Part shown: positions 55,915 to 64,000 of the stretch, piece by piece
How positions within the stretch are numbered: the stretch's first letter is position 1
Layout of the letters: every line of letters starts with the position of its first letter
Assembly (NCBI RefSeq): GCF_022179325.1
Contig: NZ_BPQQ01000008.1
Coordinates: 30,243-94,242, forward strand
Reading direction: 5' to 3'
Length of the DNA stretch: 64,000 nucleotides
From: Methylobacterium isbiliense
GTDB lineage: Bacteria > Pseudomonadota > Alphaproteobacteria > Rhizobiales > Beijerinckiaceae
The notes under the pieces: generated by a model
What the model saw: the letters and a program-made list of their open reading frames with translations, nothing else
The model's database searches: none
What the model was told of the DNA's origin: nothing
Program-made: the position numbers and the translations under genes

Positions 55915-56229
55915 TCAGGCGGCGAATTTCAGCCCCATGATGCCCGCCACGATGAGCCCGATGCAGAGGAGGCGCAGGAGCGTCGCCGGCTCGCCGAGCA
56001 GCACGATGCCGAGGATCGCCGTGCCCACCGTGCCGATCCCGGTCCAGACCGCGTAGCCGGTGCCGACCGGCAGGGTCTTCAGGGCGAGGCCGAGCAGCCA
56101 GAGGCTGACGACCATGCTCGCCACGGTCAGCAGCGAGGGCACGAGGCGGGTGAAGCCCTCGGTGTACTTGAGGCCGATCGCCCAGCCGACCTCAAGCAAG
56201 CCGGCGACGAAGAGGTAGAGCCAAGCCAT
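55915..56229 (-). CDS. sugE: SugE/Gdx-type guanidinium exporter (SMR family)
   Basis: 104 residues, four helices. '[20 protein letters not shown]' holds the essential glutamate (residue 13). '[20 protein letters not shown]' and '[20 protein letters not shown]' follow the SugE (not EmrE) pattern. SugE proteins are guanidinium/proton antiporters (Gdx). The ATG at 56229 is preceded by AGGGGG at eight bases and, just upstream, by two ACGR-loop hairpins that fit a guanidine-II riboswitch, supporting this substrate. The frame continuing upstream to 56421 reads through that RNA and is not coding. Confidence 0.93.
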   Translation of the reverse strand: MAWLYLFVAGLLEVGWAIGLKYTEGFTRLVPSLLTVASMVVSLWLLGLALKTLPVGTGYAVWTGIGTVGTAILGIVLLGEPATLLRLLCIGLIVAGIMGLKFAA

Positions 56230-56249
56230 GTGGGGGACCCCCTGGAAAG

Positions 56250-56295
56250 GCAGGGCCGTCCCCGCGTTCGGTTCGCCGGCCGGGTCGTCCCGGCC
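56250..56295 (-). promoter_or_regulatory. Guanidine-II (mini-ykkC) riboswitch candidate
   Basis: On the minus strand, hairpin 1 (56295-56278): GGCCGGG, loop ACGA, CCCGGCC, seven base pairs. A 12-base linker follows. Hairpin 2 (56265-56250): GCGGGG, loop ACGG, CCCTGC, six pairs with one G-U. Two GC hairpins capped by ACGR tetraloops are the definition of the mini-ykkC/guanidine-II motif, and it lies 20 bases before a SugE start, its usual target. Guanidine binding to both loops would free the ribosome-binding site. Confidence 0.85.
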
Positions 56296-56317
56296 CCATT
56301 GAGATAGTGCGCGGGCG

Positions 56318-56353
56318 CACGCGGCCAAGCACGCAGCCAAGCACGCGGCCAAG
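56318..56353. repeat. Three 12-base tandem repeats upstream of the sugE leader
   Basis: Unit cacgcggccaag at 56318 and 56342 with one variant copy (cacgcagccaag) between them. Same 12-base period as the repeats at 26771 and 39541, with a different sequence. Confidence 0.85.
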
Positions 56354-56498
56354 GCCGCCAGGCCGGATCGCGCCCCGCGCGCGTGCCGCCGCGCACCGAT
56401 CCGGGCGGCGGCCCGGGGCATGGTCGCGTCATCGCCGGCGCGGTCCGGCGATCTCCCTCCCCCGCGGTGCTCCCCGCACCCACCCTGAGGATCCGCCG

Positions 56499-56810
56499 AT
56501 GTCTTTCCCCGCCTTCCGCCCCTCCCTCCGCAAGACCGCCCTCATGGCCGCCTCGGCCGCCGTGCTCGGCGCAGGCCTCACCGCCTCGACCGCCGCCTCG
56601 GCCGGTCCCTACTGCAAGTTCCATCCCTGCGGCGTGCCCGGCTGGGGCGTCGGTGCGGCGGTGGCCGGCGGCCTCGCGCTCGGCGCGCTGGCGACCGCGG
56701 CGCATGCGGCCCCGCGCCCGGTGGTGGCGGAGGATTGCTACTGGGCGCGCCGCCGCGTCGTCGACGCCTACGGCGAGGTCTTCGTCGAGCGGGTCCGCGT
56801 CTGCGAGTGA
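56499..56810 (+). CDS. Small exported cysteine-containing protein
   Basis: 103 residues. Signal peptide '[20 protein letters not shown]' ending in A-S-A, then '[20 protein letters not shown]', a Gly/Ala-rich hydrophobic stretch, and '[20 protein letters not shown]' with 'RVRVCE' at the end. The C-terminal W-x-R-R-x-V-V-D-x-Y-G pattern is common in small rhizobial secreted proteins. Four cysteines likely pair. Function unknown. The ATG is at 56499. Confidence 0.7.
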   Translation: MSFPAFRPSLRKTALMAASAAVLGAGLTASTAASAGPYCKFHPCGVPGWGVGAAVAGGLALGALATAAHAAPRPVVAEDCYWARRRVVDAYGEVFVERVRVCE

Positions 56811-56856
56811 GCGGGACCTCCCGCCCCGCCGCCGGACCGGCGTCCGTGACGGAGGC

Positions 56857-57768
56857 TCAGCCGCGCGGGAAGTCGAGGCCCATCTCCCGGTAGCGCTCCG
56901 GGTCGTCGGCCCAGTTCTCGCGCACCTTCACGTAGAGAAACAGGTGCACCGGCGCGTCCGCCGCCTCGGCGATGTCGACCCGCGCCGCCTGCCCGATCGC
57001 CTTGATGGTCTGGCCGCCCTTACCGAGCACGATCTTCCGCTGACTCTCGCGCTCGACGAAGATCGTCTGCTCGATGCGCACCGACCCGTCCGGCCGCACC
57101 TGCCACTGGTCGGTCTCGACGGTCGAGGAATAGGGCAGTTCCTCGTGCAGCCGGTCGTAGATCTTCTCGCGGGTGATCTCGGCCGCAAGCAGGCGCAGCG
57201 GCGCGTCCGAGACCTGATCCTCCGGGTAGAGCCAGGGCCCGGGCGGCATCAGGCCGGCGAGCACGCGCCGCAGATCGGGCACGCCGTCGCCGGTGAGCGC
57301 CGAGATCATGAAGGTGTGGTCGAAGGGCAGCCGCGCGTTCAGCGACGCGGCGAGGTCGAGCAGGCGCTCGCGGGCGATCACGTCGATCTTGTTGAGCACC
57401 AGGATCTTGGGCCGGCGCAGGTCGGGCAGCTTGCCCAGCACCGCCTCCACCTCCTCGTCCACGCCCTTGCGGGCATCGACCAGCAGGCAGACCGCGTCCG
57501 CATCCGCCGCCCCGCTCCAGGCCGAGGTCACCATCGCCCGGTCGAGCCGGCGCTTGGGCGCGAAGATGCCGGGCGTGTCCACGAACACGATCTGCGCCGA
57601 TCCCTCGATGGCGATGCCGCGCACCAGCGCCCGGGTCGTCTGCACCTTGCGCGAGACGATCGAGACCTTGGAGCCGACGAGGCTGTTGAGAAGGGTCGAC
57701 TTGCCGGCATTCGGCACCCCGATCAGGGCGGCGAAGCCCGCGCGGGTCTCAGGCGTATCCTCGGCCAT
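56857..57768 (-). CDS. era: GTPase Era
   Basis: 303 residues. Ribosome small-subunit assembly GTPase. G1 'LIGVPNAGKSTLLNSLVG' (note Ala where Val is usual), G3 'VFVDTPGIFAPKRRLDRAMV', G4 'ILVLNKIDVIARERLLDLAA', and a C-terminal KH domain with 'VLGKGGQTIKAIGQAARVDI'. Last gene of pdxJ-acpS-lepB-rnc-era; it starts three bases after the rnc stop. Confidence 0.97.
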   Translation of the reverse strand: MAEDTPETRAGFAALIGVPNAGKSTLLNSLVGSKVSIVSRKVQTTRALVRGIAIEGSAQIVFVDTPGIFAPKRRLDRAMVTSAWSGAADADAVCLLVDARKGVDEEVEAVLGKLPDLRRPKILVLNKIDVIARERLLDLAASLNARLPFDHTFMISALTGDGVPDLRRVLAGLMPPGPWLYPEDQVSDAPLRLLAAEITREKIYDRLHEELPYSSTVETDQWQVRPDGSVRIEQTIFVERESQRKIVLGKGGQTIKAIGQAARVDIAEAADAPVHLFLYVKVRENWADDPERYREMGLDFPRG

Positions 57769-57771
57769 CTC

Positions 57772-58554
57772 TCATCCGGCGCCCGCGGCGCCCTCCTCCT
57801 GCCGCCACACCCCCTCGCGCACGAGGATCAGGCGCGCGGCCTCCTGCTCGGCGAGGCGCTTCGAGCCGCCGATGCCGAGCCCCGGCGCGACGCCCGACAC
57901 GCGCGCCTCGATGTGGAAGATCGGGGCGTGGTCGGGCCCGGCGCGCTCCACCACCGCGTAGGTCGGGGTCGGCAGGCCGAGCCCCTGCGCCCATTCCTGC
58001 AACGCGGATTTCGGGTCGCGGGTCCGCGTGCCCTCGGTCTCGTTCCCGGCCGCGAAGGCGCGGTCGATCACCGCCTTGGCGGCCTCGTAGCCGGCATCGA
58101 GGAAGACCGCGCCGAGGATCGCCTCGCAGACGTCGGCCAGGATGGCGGCGTTGCGCCGCCCGCCCCCGTGCACCTCGCCGCTGCCGAGCTTGAGGTGCGG
58201 GCCGACGTCCCAGGCGCCCGCCACCGCCGCGCAGCTCTCGCGGCGCACGAGGCCGGACAGGCGCCGCGACAGGTCGCCCTCGTCGGCGCCGGGGAGCGCC
58301 GCGAACAGCCCGTCCGCGACCGCCAGCCCGAGCACGCGGTCGCCGAGGAATTCGAGGCGCTGGTAGCTTTCGAGCCCGCTCCCCGCGCTGACATGGGTGA
58401 GCGCCCGCTGCAGCAGGCCGGCATCGCGGAAGGAATGGCCGATCCGCTCCTGGAGGGCCGCGAGGTCGGGCCGCTCGCGGCGGCGCTTGGCGCGCGCGGT
58501 CGCGGCCTTCCCGTCCGCGGGCGCGGGCGGCTCGGTCGCGTCGGCGGCCCCCAC
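57772..58554 (-). CDS. rnc: Ribonuclease III
   Basis: 260 residues from GTG 58554. The RNase III signature is 'YQRLEFLGDRVLGLAVADGL', with 'RRNAAILADVCEAILGAVFL' supplying further acidic metal ligands, and a C-terminal dsRNA-binding domain ends 'KRLAEQEAARLILV'. Processes rRNA precursors and structured RNAs. The first ~25 residues are Ala/Pro/Lys-rich. The GTG lies eight bases after the lepB stop; no closer ATG is available, and the open frame continues upstream through lepB. Confidence 0.93.
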   Translation of the reverse strand: MGAADATEPPAPADGKAATARAKRRRERPDLAALQERIGHSFRDAGLLQRALTHVSAGSGLESYQRLEFLGDRVLGLAVADGLFAALPGADEGDLSRRLSGLVRRESCAAVAGAWDVGPHLKLGSGEVHGGGRRNAAILADVCEAILGAVFLDAGYEAAKAVIDRAFAAGNETEGTRTRDPKSALQEWAQGLGLPTPTYAVVERAGPDHAPIFHIEARVSGVAPGLGIGGSKRLAEQEAARLILVREGVWRQEEGAAGAG

Positions 58555-58562
58555 GGCCGGCC

Positions 58563-59354
58563 TCAGTGGATCGGGTTGAACAGGCGGTTCCAGCGCACCG
58601 TCCAGGGCCAGTTCCAGATCTGCCACGCGGAGGCGCCCTCGTCGATCGAGAAGAAGATCACCTCGGCCCGCCCGACGAAGTTGTCGAAGGGAACGTAGCC
58701 GACGCTGCCGAGGTCGCGCGAATCCGTCGAATTGTCGCGGTTGTCGCCCATCATGAAGAAGTGGTTGGGCGGCACCGTGTAGACCTGGGTGTTGTCCCAC
58801 ATGCCGCGGTCGCCGTCGCGCTCGATGATGCGGTGGGAGACGCCGCCCGGCAGGGTCTCGACGTATTGCGGCACCTGGATCGGCTGGCCGAAGGCGTCGG
58901 TGGTGGCGTAGTCGGCGATCTGCTCGCGCTTCACCGCCTTGCCGTTGATGGTCAGCGTACCGTTGATCATCTGGATCCGGTCGCCCGGCAGACCGATCAC
59001 CCGCTTGATGTAGTCGGTGGCGTTGTCCTTGGGCAGCTTGAACACCGCGATGTCGCCGCGCTTCGGCTCCGCGCTCCAGATCCGGCCCTTGGCCTCGAAG
59101 GGCAGGTACTCGCTCAAGGGAAGCGAGTACTTGGAATAGCCGTAGGAGTACTTCGAGACGAAGAGATAGTCGCCGATCAGCAGGGTCGGCACCAGCGAGC
59201 CCGACGGGATGTTGAAGGGCTGGAACAGCAGCGTGCGCACGACGAGCGCGATCAGCAGCGCCTGGAGGCCGACCTTCACGGTCTCCTTGATCGACTCCCA
59301 CAGGCCGGCCTCCTTGGCCGGCTTGAGGTCCTGGTTCGTGCGCGCGCGTTCCAT
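58563..59354 (-). CDS. lepB: Signal peptidase I
   Basis: 263 residues. Inner-membrane peptidase that removes signal peptides. One N-terminal helix ('ALLIALVVRTLLFQPFNI'), catalytic serine 53 in 'NIPSGSLVPTLLIGDYLFVS', lysine in 'DYIKRVIGLPGDRIQ', and box E 'FFMMGDNRDNSTDSRDLGSV'. The usual Ser-Met is Ser-Leu here, a common alternative. Sits between acpS and rnc, the standard order. Confidence 0.96.
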   Translation of the reverse strand: MERARTNQDLKPAKEAGLWESIKETVKVGLQALLIALVVRTLLFQPFNIPSGSLVPTLLIGDYLFVSKYSYGYSKYSLPLSEYLPFEAKGRIWSAEPKRGDIAVFKLPKDNATDYIKRVIGLPGDRIQMINGTLTINGKAVKREQIADYATTDAFGQPIQVPQYVETLPGGVSHRIIERDGDRGMWDNTQVYTVPPNHFFMMGDNRDNSTDSRDLGSVGYVPFDNFVGRAEVIFFSIDEGASAWQIWNWPWTVRWNRLFNPIH

Positions 59355-59515
59355 TGCGTTACGTCTCCGGCGGTCCGTGATCTCGCCTGGGTTCCGTCAC
59401 CTTGGACCAGTCACCTGGGCGACCGCCGGGACGCGGGCCAGCCATCCGCGGTGCGGGGGGTCTAGACCAACGTCGGCGCGCCCGCAACGGAGGCCGGCGC
59501 GAGGACGGGCGCGCC

Positions 59516-59914
59516 TCATTCCGGAACGGCCTCGATCACCACGAAGGCCTGGGCGAGCGGCGGGTCGTCCGTGAGCGAGACGTGGACGTTGGCGCGGTGG
59601 CCGGCGGGGATCAGGTCGGCGAGGCGCGCGGCGGCCCCGCCGGTGAGCCGCAGGGTCGGGCGGCCGCCGGGCAGGTTGACCACCTCCATGTCGCGCCAGA
59701 AGACGCCGCGCGCCAGCCCGGTGCCCAGCGCCTTGGCGCAGGCCTCCTTGGCGGCGAAGCGGCGGGCGTAGGACGGCGCCCGGGCGGCCCGGCGGTCGCT
59801 GCGCGCCCGCTCCCCCGCGGTGAACACCCGGTGGGTGAAGCGGTCGCCGAACCGCTCCAGGGAGCGGGCGATCCGGCGGATGTCGCAGAGGTCCGAGCCG
59901 ATGCCGACAATCAT
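59516..59914 (-). CDS. acpS: Holo-acyl-carrier-protein synthase
   Basis: 132 residues. Transfers 4'-phosphopantetheine from CoA to ACP. '[20 protein letters not shown]' with the metal-binding aspartate, '[20 protein letters not shown]' with the second acidic ligand, and '[20 protein letters not shown]' match the family. Its ATG overlaps the pdxJ stop by four bases; 161 bases separate it from lepB. Confidence 0.96.
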   Translation of the reverse strand: MIVGIGSDLCDIRRIARSLERFGDRFTHRVFTAGERARSDRRAARAPSYARRFAAKEACAKALGTGLARGVFWRDMEVVNLPGGRPTLRLTGGAAARLADLIPAGHRANVHVSLTDDPPLAQAFVVIEAVPE

Positions 59915-60669
59915 GCGGCCGCCTCGGCCCGGGCCGCGTCCATCGCCGCGCGCATCGCCCGCACGGCCTCGCCGAAGCCGACGAACACCGCCTCCGCCAC
60001 GATGGCGTGGCCGATGTTCAGCTCGCGGATCTGCGGCACGGCCGCCACCGGGCCGACGCTGTCGAGGGTGAGGCCGTGGCCCGCATGGACCTCGAGCCCG
60101 AGCGCGCTGCCGTGGGCCGCCGCGCGGGCGATGCGGGCAAGTTCGCGCCGCGCCTCCTCGGTCTCGCCCGCCGCCACCGCCTCGCAGTAGCGGCCGGTAT
60201 GCAGTTCGACCACCGGCGCGCCGAGCTGCCGGGCCGCGTCCATGATGTGCACGTCCGGCTCGACGAAGAGCGAGACCCGGATGCCGGCCTCGCCCAGGCG
60301 CGCGACCGCCGGCCCGACCGTCTCGCGGGCGCCGACGATGTCGAGGCCGCCCTCGGTGGTGCGCTCCTCGCGCCGCTCGGGCACGAGGCAGGCGGCGTGG
60401 GGCTTCAGGCGCACCGCGATGGCGATCATCTCGTCGGTGGTCGCCATCTCCAGGTTCAGCGGGCGGTCGATCTCCGCCTTGAGGCGCTCGACGTCGACGT
60501 CGCGGATGTGGCGGCGGTCCTCGCGCAGATGGGCGGTGATGCCGTCGGCCCCCGCCGCCACGGCCGCGTGGGCCGCGCGCAGGGGATCCGGCATCACGCC
60601 GCCCCGGGCGTTCCGGAGCGTGGCGATGTGGTCGATGTTGACGCCGAGGCGGAGGGATGACGCGGGCAT
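59911..60669 (-). CDS. pdxJ: Pyridoxine 5'-phosphate synthase
   Basis: 252 residues. Condenses 1-deoxyxylulose 5-phosphate and aminoacetone 3-phosphate to pyridoxine 5'-phosphate. '[20 protein letters not shown]', '[20 protein letters not shown]', '[20 protein letters not shown]' and '[14 protein letters not shown]' contain the family's active-site histidine and glutamate segments. It heads the pdxJ-acpS-lepB-rnc-era operon; ATG 60669 is fixed by the conserved start. Confidence 0.96.
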   Translation of the reverse strand: MPASSLRLGVNIDHIATLRNARGGVMPDPLRAAHAAVAAGADGITAHLREDRRHIRDVDVERLKAEIDRPLNLEMATTDEMIAIAVRLKPHAACLVPERREERTTEGGLDIVGARETVGPAVARLGEAGIRVSLFVEPDVHIMDAARQLGAPVVELHTGRYCEAVAAGETEEARRELARIARAAAHGSALGLEVHAGHGLTLDSVGPVAAVPQIRELNIGHAIVAEAVFVGFGEAVRAMRAAMDAARAEAAA

Positions 60670-61098
60670 CGGTAGGGCACTCCCGGGGCTGCCGCGCGAT
60701 GTAGCGGACGCCGCCCCGCGAAACCAGCGGACGAGTGGGCAATGCCCGACTCCGCCCGGAGGGCGGCCGGTGCGCGCGGCGAAATCCCGCTCTTGCGCCT
60801 GGACAGGCCCCCGGGGTGCCCGCACTCTGAGGCGCGGGCCGCCCGCCGGCCCTCCCCGAGCGACGACCCGATGCGGGCCGGCCCCCGCCGGTCCGGGAGA
60901 CGAGTGACGATGCCTGTTCGACGGCCCACCCGCGGCGCCCCCGATCCCCGGCGCGCCCTGCGGGCCTGCTCCCACAACTTCGCCGCCTTCCTCCGGCATC
61001 CGGGAGCAGGGCGCCCTGCCCCGGAACTCCTGGTGGAACCCGCGCGGACGGCCGCGGTTGGCGGAGCGACCGGCGTGACCTTGCGACGAGAGGCGGAC
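60670..61098. other. Noncoding gap between pdxJ and the PRC-barrel gene
   Basis: 429 bases between divergent genes. Open frames on both strands are arginine/proline-rich and look like GC-driven artefacts. It must hold the promoters of both neighbours, but I find no clear consensus, palindrome or repeat in it. Confidence 0.45.
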
Positions 61099-61773
61099 GT
61101 GCTGAGGACCCTGCGGACAGTCATCGCTGCGCTCGCGACCCTGTCGGCCGTGGCCGCGGCGGCGCAGGACACGACGGCACCGCCCGTCGCCCCGCCCCAG
61201 GAGGCGAAGCCGCCCGAGGCCGCGCCCCCGGCGGCCCAGCCCGCGCCGACCCCGCCGCCTGCCGCCCAGGTACCCCCCGCCCAGGCGCCCTCCGGTCAGG
61301 CACCCTCCCCGCCGCCGGCCGGCCAGGCACTCCCGGCGGCGCAGTCTGCGCAGCCCCCCGCCGCGCCGCCCGCGGCCCAGCCCGCGACGCCGCCCAAGGC
61401 CCCCGGCACCCCCGCCACCGTCCTCGACACCCAGGATTACGACGGCGTGCTCGGCAAGCCGGTGCGCAGCGCGGCCGGCGAGGACATGGGGCGCATCATC
61501 GACATCGTGGTCGACAAGGAGGGCCGGCCGCGGGCCGCGATCATCGATTTCGGCGGCTTCCTCGGCGTCGGCTCGCGCAAGATCGCGGTCGACTGGCGGG
61601 CGCTGCACTTCTCGGCCGACAACAAGCCCGGCCGGGCCGTCCTCCAGCTCACCCGAAACCAAGTGCGGGTTTCGCCCGAATACAAGCCCGGCGATCCGAT
61701 CGTGGTCCTGGGACCGGCCTCGCCGGCGCCCGACCCCGAACAGGCCGCCGCGCGCAACCCGCCGGACAAATGA
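61099..61773 (+). CDS. Exported PRC-barrel domain protein with a Pro/Ala linker
   Basis: 224 residues. Signal peptide '[18 protein letters not shown]', then about 80 residues of Pro, Ala and Gln (repeated P-P-A-A-Q-type units), and a PRC-barrel domain from ~residue 115: '[20 protein letters not shown]', '[20 protein letters not shown]', '[20 protein letters not shown]'. PRC barrels bind proteins or RNA; periplasmic forms are common in Rhizobiales with unknown roles. GTG 61099 has GAGAGG six bases ahead and gives a normal signal peptide. Its stop overlaps the MFS gene start (ATGA). Confidence 0.83.
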   Translation: MLRTLRTVIAALATLSAVAAAAQDTTAPPVAPPQEAKPPEAAPPAAQPAPTPPPAAQVPPAQAPSGQAPSPPPAGQALPAAQSAQPPAAPPAAQPATPPKAPGTPATVLDTQDYDGVLGKPVRSAAGEDMGRIIDIVVDKEGRPRAAIIDFGGFLGVGSRKIAVDWRALHFSADNKPGRAVLQLTRNQVRVSPEYKPGDPIVVLGPASPAPDPEQAAARNPPDK

Positions 61774-63113
61774 CGCCTGCCCGCCAGACGCAACGACGGC
61801 CCCCGAGCCATCGCGAGGCGTCCCGCTACGATCCGCGCGGCGAGGTGCTGCGCGACCAAGCCCGGCCGGCCCCCGCCGCGGTCCAGCCGGCGCGGCTGCG
61901 CGAGAAGCCGGCGCCCTCGGCGACCAGCAGCCGCGGCCTCGACGCCTTCACGTTCTTCGTCGCCAACCTGCAGACCGGCTTCGGCCCCTTCCTGGCGGTC
62001 CATTTCACCTCCCACAGCTGGACGCAGGCGGATATCGGCCTCGTGCTCACCATCGGCGGGCTGTTCAGCCTGCTCGGCCAAGTGCCGGGCGGCGCCTTCG
62101 TCGACTGGGTGCGCTCGAAGCGGTTCGTGGCCGCGCTGTCGGTCGCGATCATCGGGGCGAGCGCCGCCGGCCTCGCCCTGTGGCCGACCTTCCTGATCGT
62201 CGCCGTGGCGATGGCGGCCCACTCGCTGGCGAGCTGCACGCTCACCCCGGCCATCGCGGCGATCAGCCTCGGTCTCGTCGGTCACGACCGGCTGGGCGAG
62301 CGGCTCGGCCGCAACGCGCGCTTCTCGTCGATCGGCAACGCGCTCGCGGCCGCCGGCATGGGGGCCTGCGGCTACTACCTGTCGAACGCCGCCGTGTTCT
62401 ACGTGACGGCCGCCCTCGTCCTGCCGACGCTCGCCGCGCTCTGGTTCGTGCGCGCGAGCGAGATCGACGTGGTGCGCCCGCAGGCGCGCGAGGGCGGCGC
62501 CTCCCCGCCCGGCGGCTGGGCGAGCCTGCGGCTCGTCCTCACCAACCGGGCGCTGCTCTGCTTCTCGTTCTGCATCCTGCTGTTCTACGTCGCCAACGCG
62601 GCGATGCTGCCGCTCGTGGGCAGCGTGCTGACGATGCGCACGAGCCAGACCGCGACGATCCTGATCGCCGCCTGCATCATGGCCCCGCAGGTGGTACTGG
62701 CGCTGATCGCCCCGGCGGTGGGCCGGGCGGCGCAGACCTACGGCCGCCGTCCCCTGCTCCTCCTCGGCTTCGCCGCCCTGCCGCTGCGCGGCCTGCTGTT
62801 CGCCTTCACGGACGAGCCGGAACTGCTCGTGGTCATCCAGATCCTCGACGGCATCTCGGCGGCGGTGATCGGCGTGATGGTGCCGCTGGTGGTGGCCGAC
62901 GCCACGCGCGGGACCGGCCGCTTCAACCTCGCGCTCGGGGCGGTGGGCACGGCAATGGGCATCGGGGCGGCGGTCTCGACCACCCTGTCGGGCTACATGG
63001 CCGACCGATTCGGCACCCACGCCGCCTTTCTGGGGCTCGCGGCCGTTGCGGGTTTCGCATTCCTGGCCCTCGTGCTGCTCATGCCGGAGACGCGCCGTGC
63101 GCGTGGGCGCTGA
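61770..63113 (+). CDS. MFS transporter
   Basis: 447 residues with about twelve helices after a 55-residue hydrophilic N-terminus. First helices '[20 protein letters not shown]' and '[20 protein letters not shown]'; the loop '[11 protein letters not shown]' is the MFS A-motif equivalent, and '[20 protein letters not shown]' the second. The substrate is unknown. It overlaps the PRC-barrel gene by four bases (ATGA), so the two are translationally coupled, an unexpected pairing. Confidence 0.9.
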   Translation: MTPARQTQRRPPSHREASRYDPRGEVLRDQARPAPAAVQPARLREKPAPSATSSRGLDAFTFFVANLQTGFGPFLAVHFTSHSWTQADIGLVLTIGGLFSLLGQVPGGAFVDWVRSKRFVAALSVAIIGASAAGLALWPTFLIVAVAMAAHSLASCTLTPAIAAISLGLVGHDRLGERLGRNARFSSIGNALAAAGMGACGYYLSNAAVFYVTAALVLPTLAALWFVRASEIDVVRPQAREGGASPPGGWASLRLVLTNRALLCFSFCILLFYVANAAMLPLVGSVLTMRTSQTATILIAACIMAPQVVLALIAPAVGRAAQTYGRRPLLLLGFAALPLRGLLFAFTDEPELLVVIQILDGISAAVIGVMVPLVVADATRGTGRFNLALGAVGTAMGIGAAVSTTLSGYMADRFGTHAAFLGLAAVAGFAFLALVLLMPETRRARGR

Positions 63114-63328
63114 GCGCCGCCGCCGTCGGCGCGGGCCGTTGCACCGCACGCGTCCGCCGCATCGCGGCACGTCCGCTCAACTCCCGTTCATGTGGGACGC
63201 GTATAAAGCGGGCGACCGACGTCTTTTGCCTGCAACATAAGGCGACGCTTGCGCGTTGCGAGTTCGGGCGGGTCCTGCCCGCCGACCGGCGAGCAACCGC
63301 ACGCGAAGAACCGGGATCGATCAGCACG

Positions 63329-64000
63329 ATGGACGACCTCTGCGCGTACGCTCACCGGCCGTGGGCCTTCGTCGCCCGCTACATCCGCCGCCGCGCGGTT
63401 CCGCATGCCGCGATCATCGTGGCGGTGCTGGGGGCCGTGGCCTGTTCGGTCAGCACGCAGTACGGCCTCAAGGGGGTCGTTGACGCGCTGGGCAAGGGGC
63501 CGCAGAGCGGCGAGATCTGGACCGCTCTGACGATCCTGGTCGTCTTCATCGCCGCCGACAACATGCTCTGGCGCGTGGCGAGCCTGATCGCCAGCTTCAC
63601 CTTCGTGTCGGTGACAGGCGACATCCGGCGTGACCTGTTCAAGCACCTCACCGGGCACTCGCCCTCCTATTTCGCCGACCGGCAGCCGGGCACGCTGGCG
63701 AGCCGCATCACGGCGACCTCGAACGCGATCTTCACCGCCGAGAACATGTTCGTCTGGAACGTGATGCCGCCCTGCGCGGCGGCGTTCGGGGCGATCCTGT
63801 ACGTCGGCGCCGTGAGCATCCCGATGGCGCTCGGCCTGCTGGTGATCTGCGGCGGGGTGGTTGTGCTGATGTTCCGCATCGCCGCCGCCGGCAAGCCGCT
63901 CCACCACGACTTCGCCGAGAAGGCGGCTTCCGTGGACGGCGAGATGGTCGACCTCGTCAGCAACATGCCGCTGGTGCGCGCCTTCTCGGCCTTCAAGCGC
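63329..64000 (+). CDS. ABC exporter (membrane domain), cut by the window end
   Basis: 224 codons are visible from ATG 63329 with no stop before 64000. The sequence is an ABC type-1 exporter membrane domain: helices 'AAIIVAVLGAVACSVSTQYG' and 'FGAILYVGAVSIPMALGLLV', with the typical 'DIRRDLFKHLTGHSPSYFAD' then 'RQPGTLASRIT' cytoplasmic segment, and 'AASVDGEMVDLVSNMPLVRA' before the break. The ATPase domain should lie beyond the window. It most resembles lipid/drug or peptide exporters. Confidence 0.88.
   Translation, partial: MDDLCAYAHRPWAFVARYIRRRAVPHAAIIVAVLGAVACSVSTQYGLKGVVDALGKGPQSGEIWTALTILVVFIAADNMLWRVASLIASFTFVSVTGDIRRDLFKHLTGHSPSYFADRQPGTLASRITATSNAIFTAENMFVWNVMPPCAAAFGAILYVGAVSIPMALGLLVICGGVVVLMFRIAAAGKPLHHDFAEKAASVDGEMVDLVSNMPLVRAFSAFKR

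Noticed and set aside
60742-61098. N-terminal extension of the PRC-barrel protein by about 119 residues
   Set aside because: It is Arg/Pro-rich, has no signal peptide, and would bury the clear signal sequence that follows the GTG at 61099.

Overview
The window is a chromosomal segment of a very GC-rich alphaproteobacterium, most likely Methylobacterium or a close relative in Methylobacteriaceae. Three things support this. The gene orders are alphaproteobacterial: plsX-fabH-ihfA-merR, pdxJ-acpS-lepB-rnc-era, and yeaG/yeaH/spoVR. There is a sigma factor of the EcfG type. Several central-carbon genes fit serine-cycle methylotrophy: a glycerate 2-kinase near a pyruvate kinase, serB, a 3-hydroxyisobutyrate/tartronate-semialdehyde reductase-type dehydrogenase, and a propionyl-CoA carboxylase alpha subunit. 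The assignment is inferred from gene content, not from a database search. I saw no rRNA, tRNA, insertion sequence, prophage or CRISPR array. Gene density is high, with many GTG starts and 1-4 base stop/start overlaps.

Layout. Positions 1-9.5 kb hold small-molecule and housekeeping genes: a nucleoside deaminase cut by the window edge, DUF1244, an N-formylglutamate amidohydrolase coupled to a frameshifted membrane-protein gene, an EamA exporter, glycerate kinase, pyruvate kinase, an Rmf/CrpP-fold peptide, a hydrolase, a TPR protein and a zinc-free L36. Positions 9.5-14 kb are signalling: a globin-coupled chemoreceptor, an EcfG-like sigma factor with a NepR-like N-terminus, and a cytoplasmic MCP-like/PilZ protein. 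Positions 14-20 kb hold a solute-binding protein, a beta-hydroxyacid dehydrogenase, miaA and serB (divergent), a tag/HD-hydrolase/tyrosine-phosphatase run and a DUF1476 protein. Positions 20-25.3 kb carry the PrkA kinase, YeaH and SpoVR stress trio. Positions 25.6-30 kb carry the fatty-acid/IHF cluster with a small tail operon.

Positions 30-35.2 kb are a phosphonate-type ABC transporter (phnCDE1E2) and two phosphonate-metabolism accessory genes. Each of the two transcription units is preceded by a recognisable Pho box, so phosphate-starvation control is well supported. No C-P lyase genes are present here. Positions 35-46 kb are mixed: small secreted proteins, a ParD antitoxin with a nonsense-mutated ParE, an acylphosphatase, the complete EF-P gene with its EpmA and EpmB modification enzymes, a double cold-shock protein, DUF192 and a fossil PIN-domain toxin. 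Positions 46-56.8 kb hold pccA, an L,D-transpeptidase lipoprotein, a class II deacetylase, an auxin-efflux-type carrier, a PAS-GGDEF protein, a HTH-RibB-RibA fusion with a degenerate RibA half, aroC and a SugE/Gdx exporter. The last is preceded by two ACGR-loop hairpins that look like a guanidine-II riboswitch. Positions 56.8-64 kb are the era-rnc-lepB-acpS-pdxJ operon, a PRC-barrel protein coupled to an MFS transporter, and an ABC exporter cut by the window end.

The most interesting items are the guanidine-II riboswitch candidate upstream of sugE, the NepR-like/EcfG fusion, the HTH-RibBA fusion next to a palindrome, the paired Pho boxes, and the decaying genes (frameshifted membrane protein, ParE, PIN toxin) that simple ORF calling would miss.
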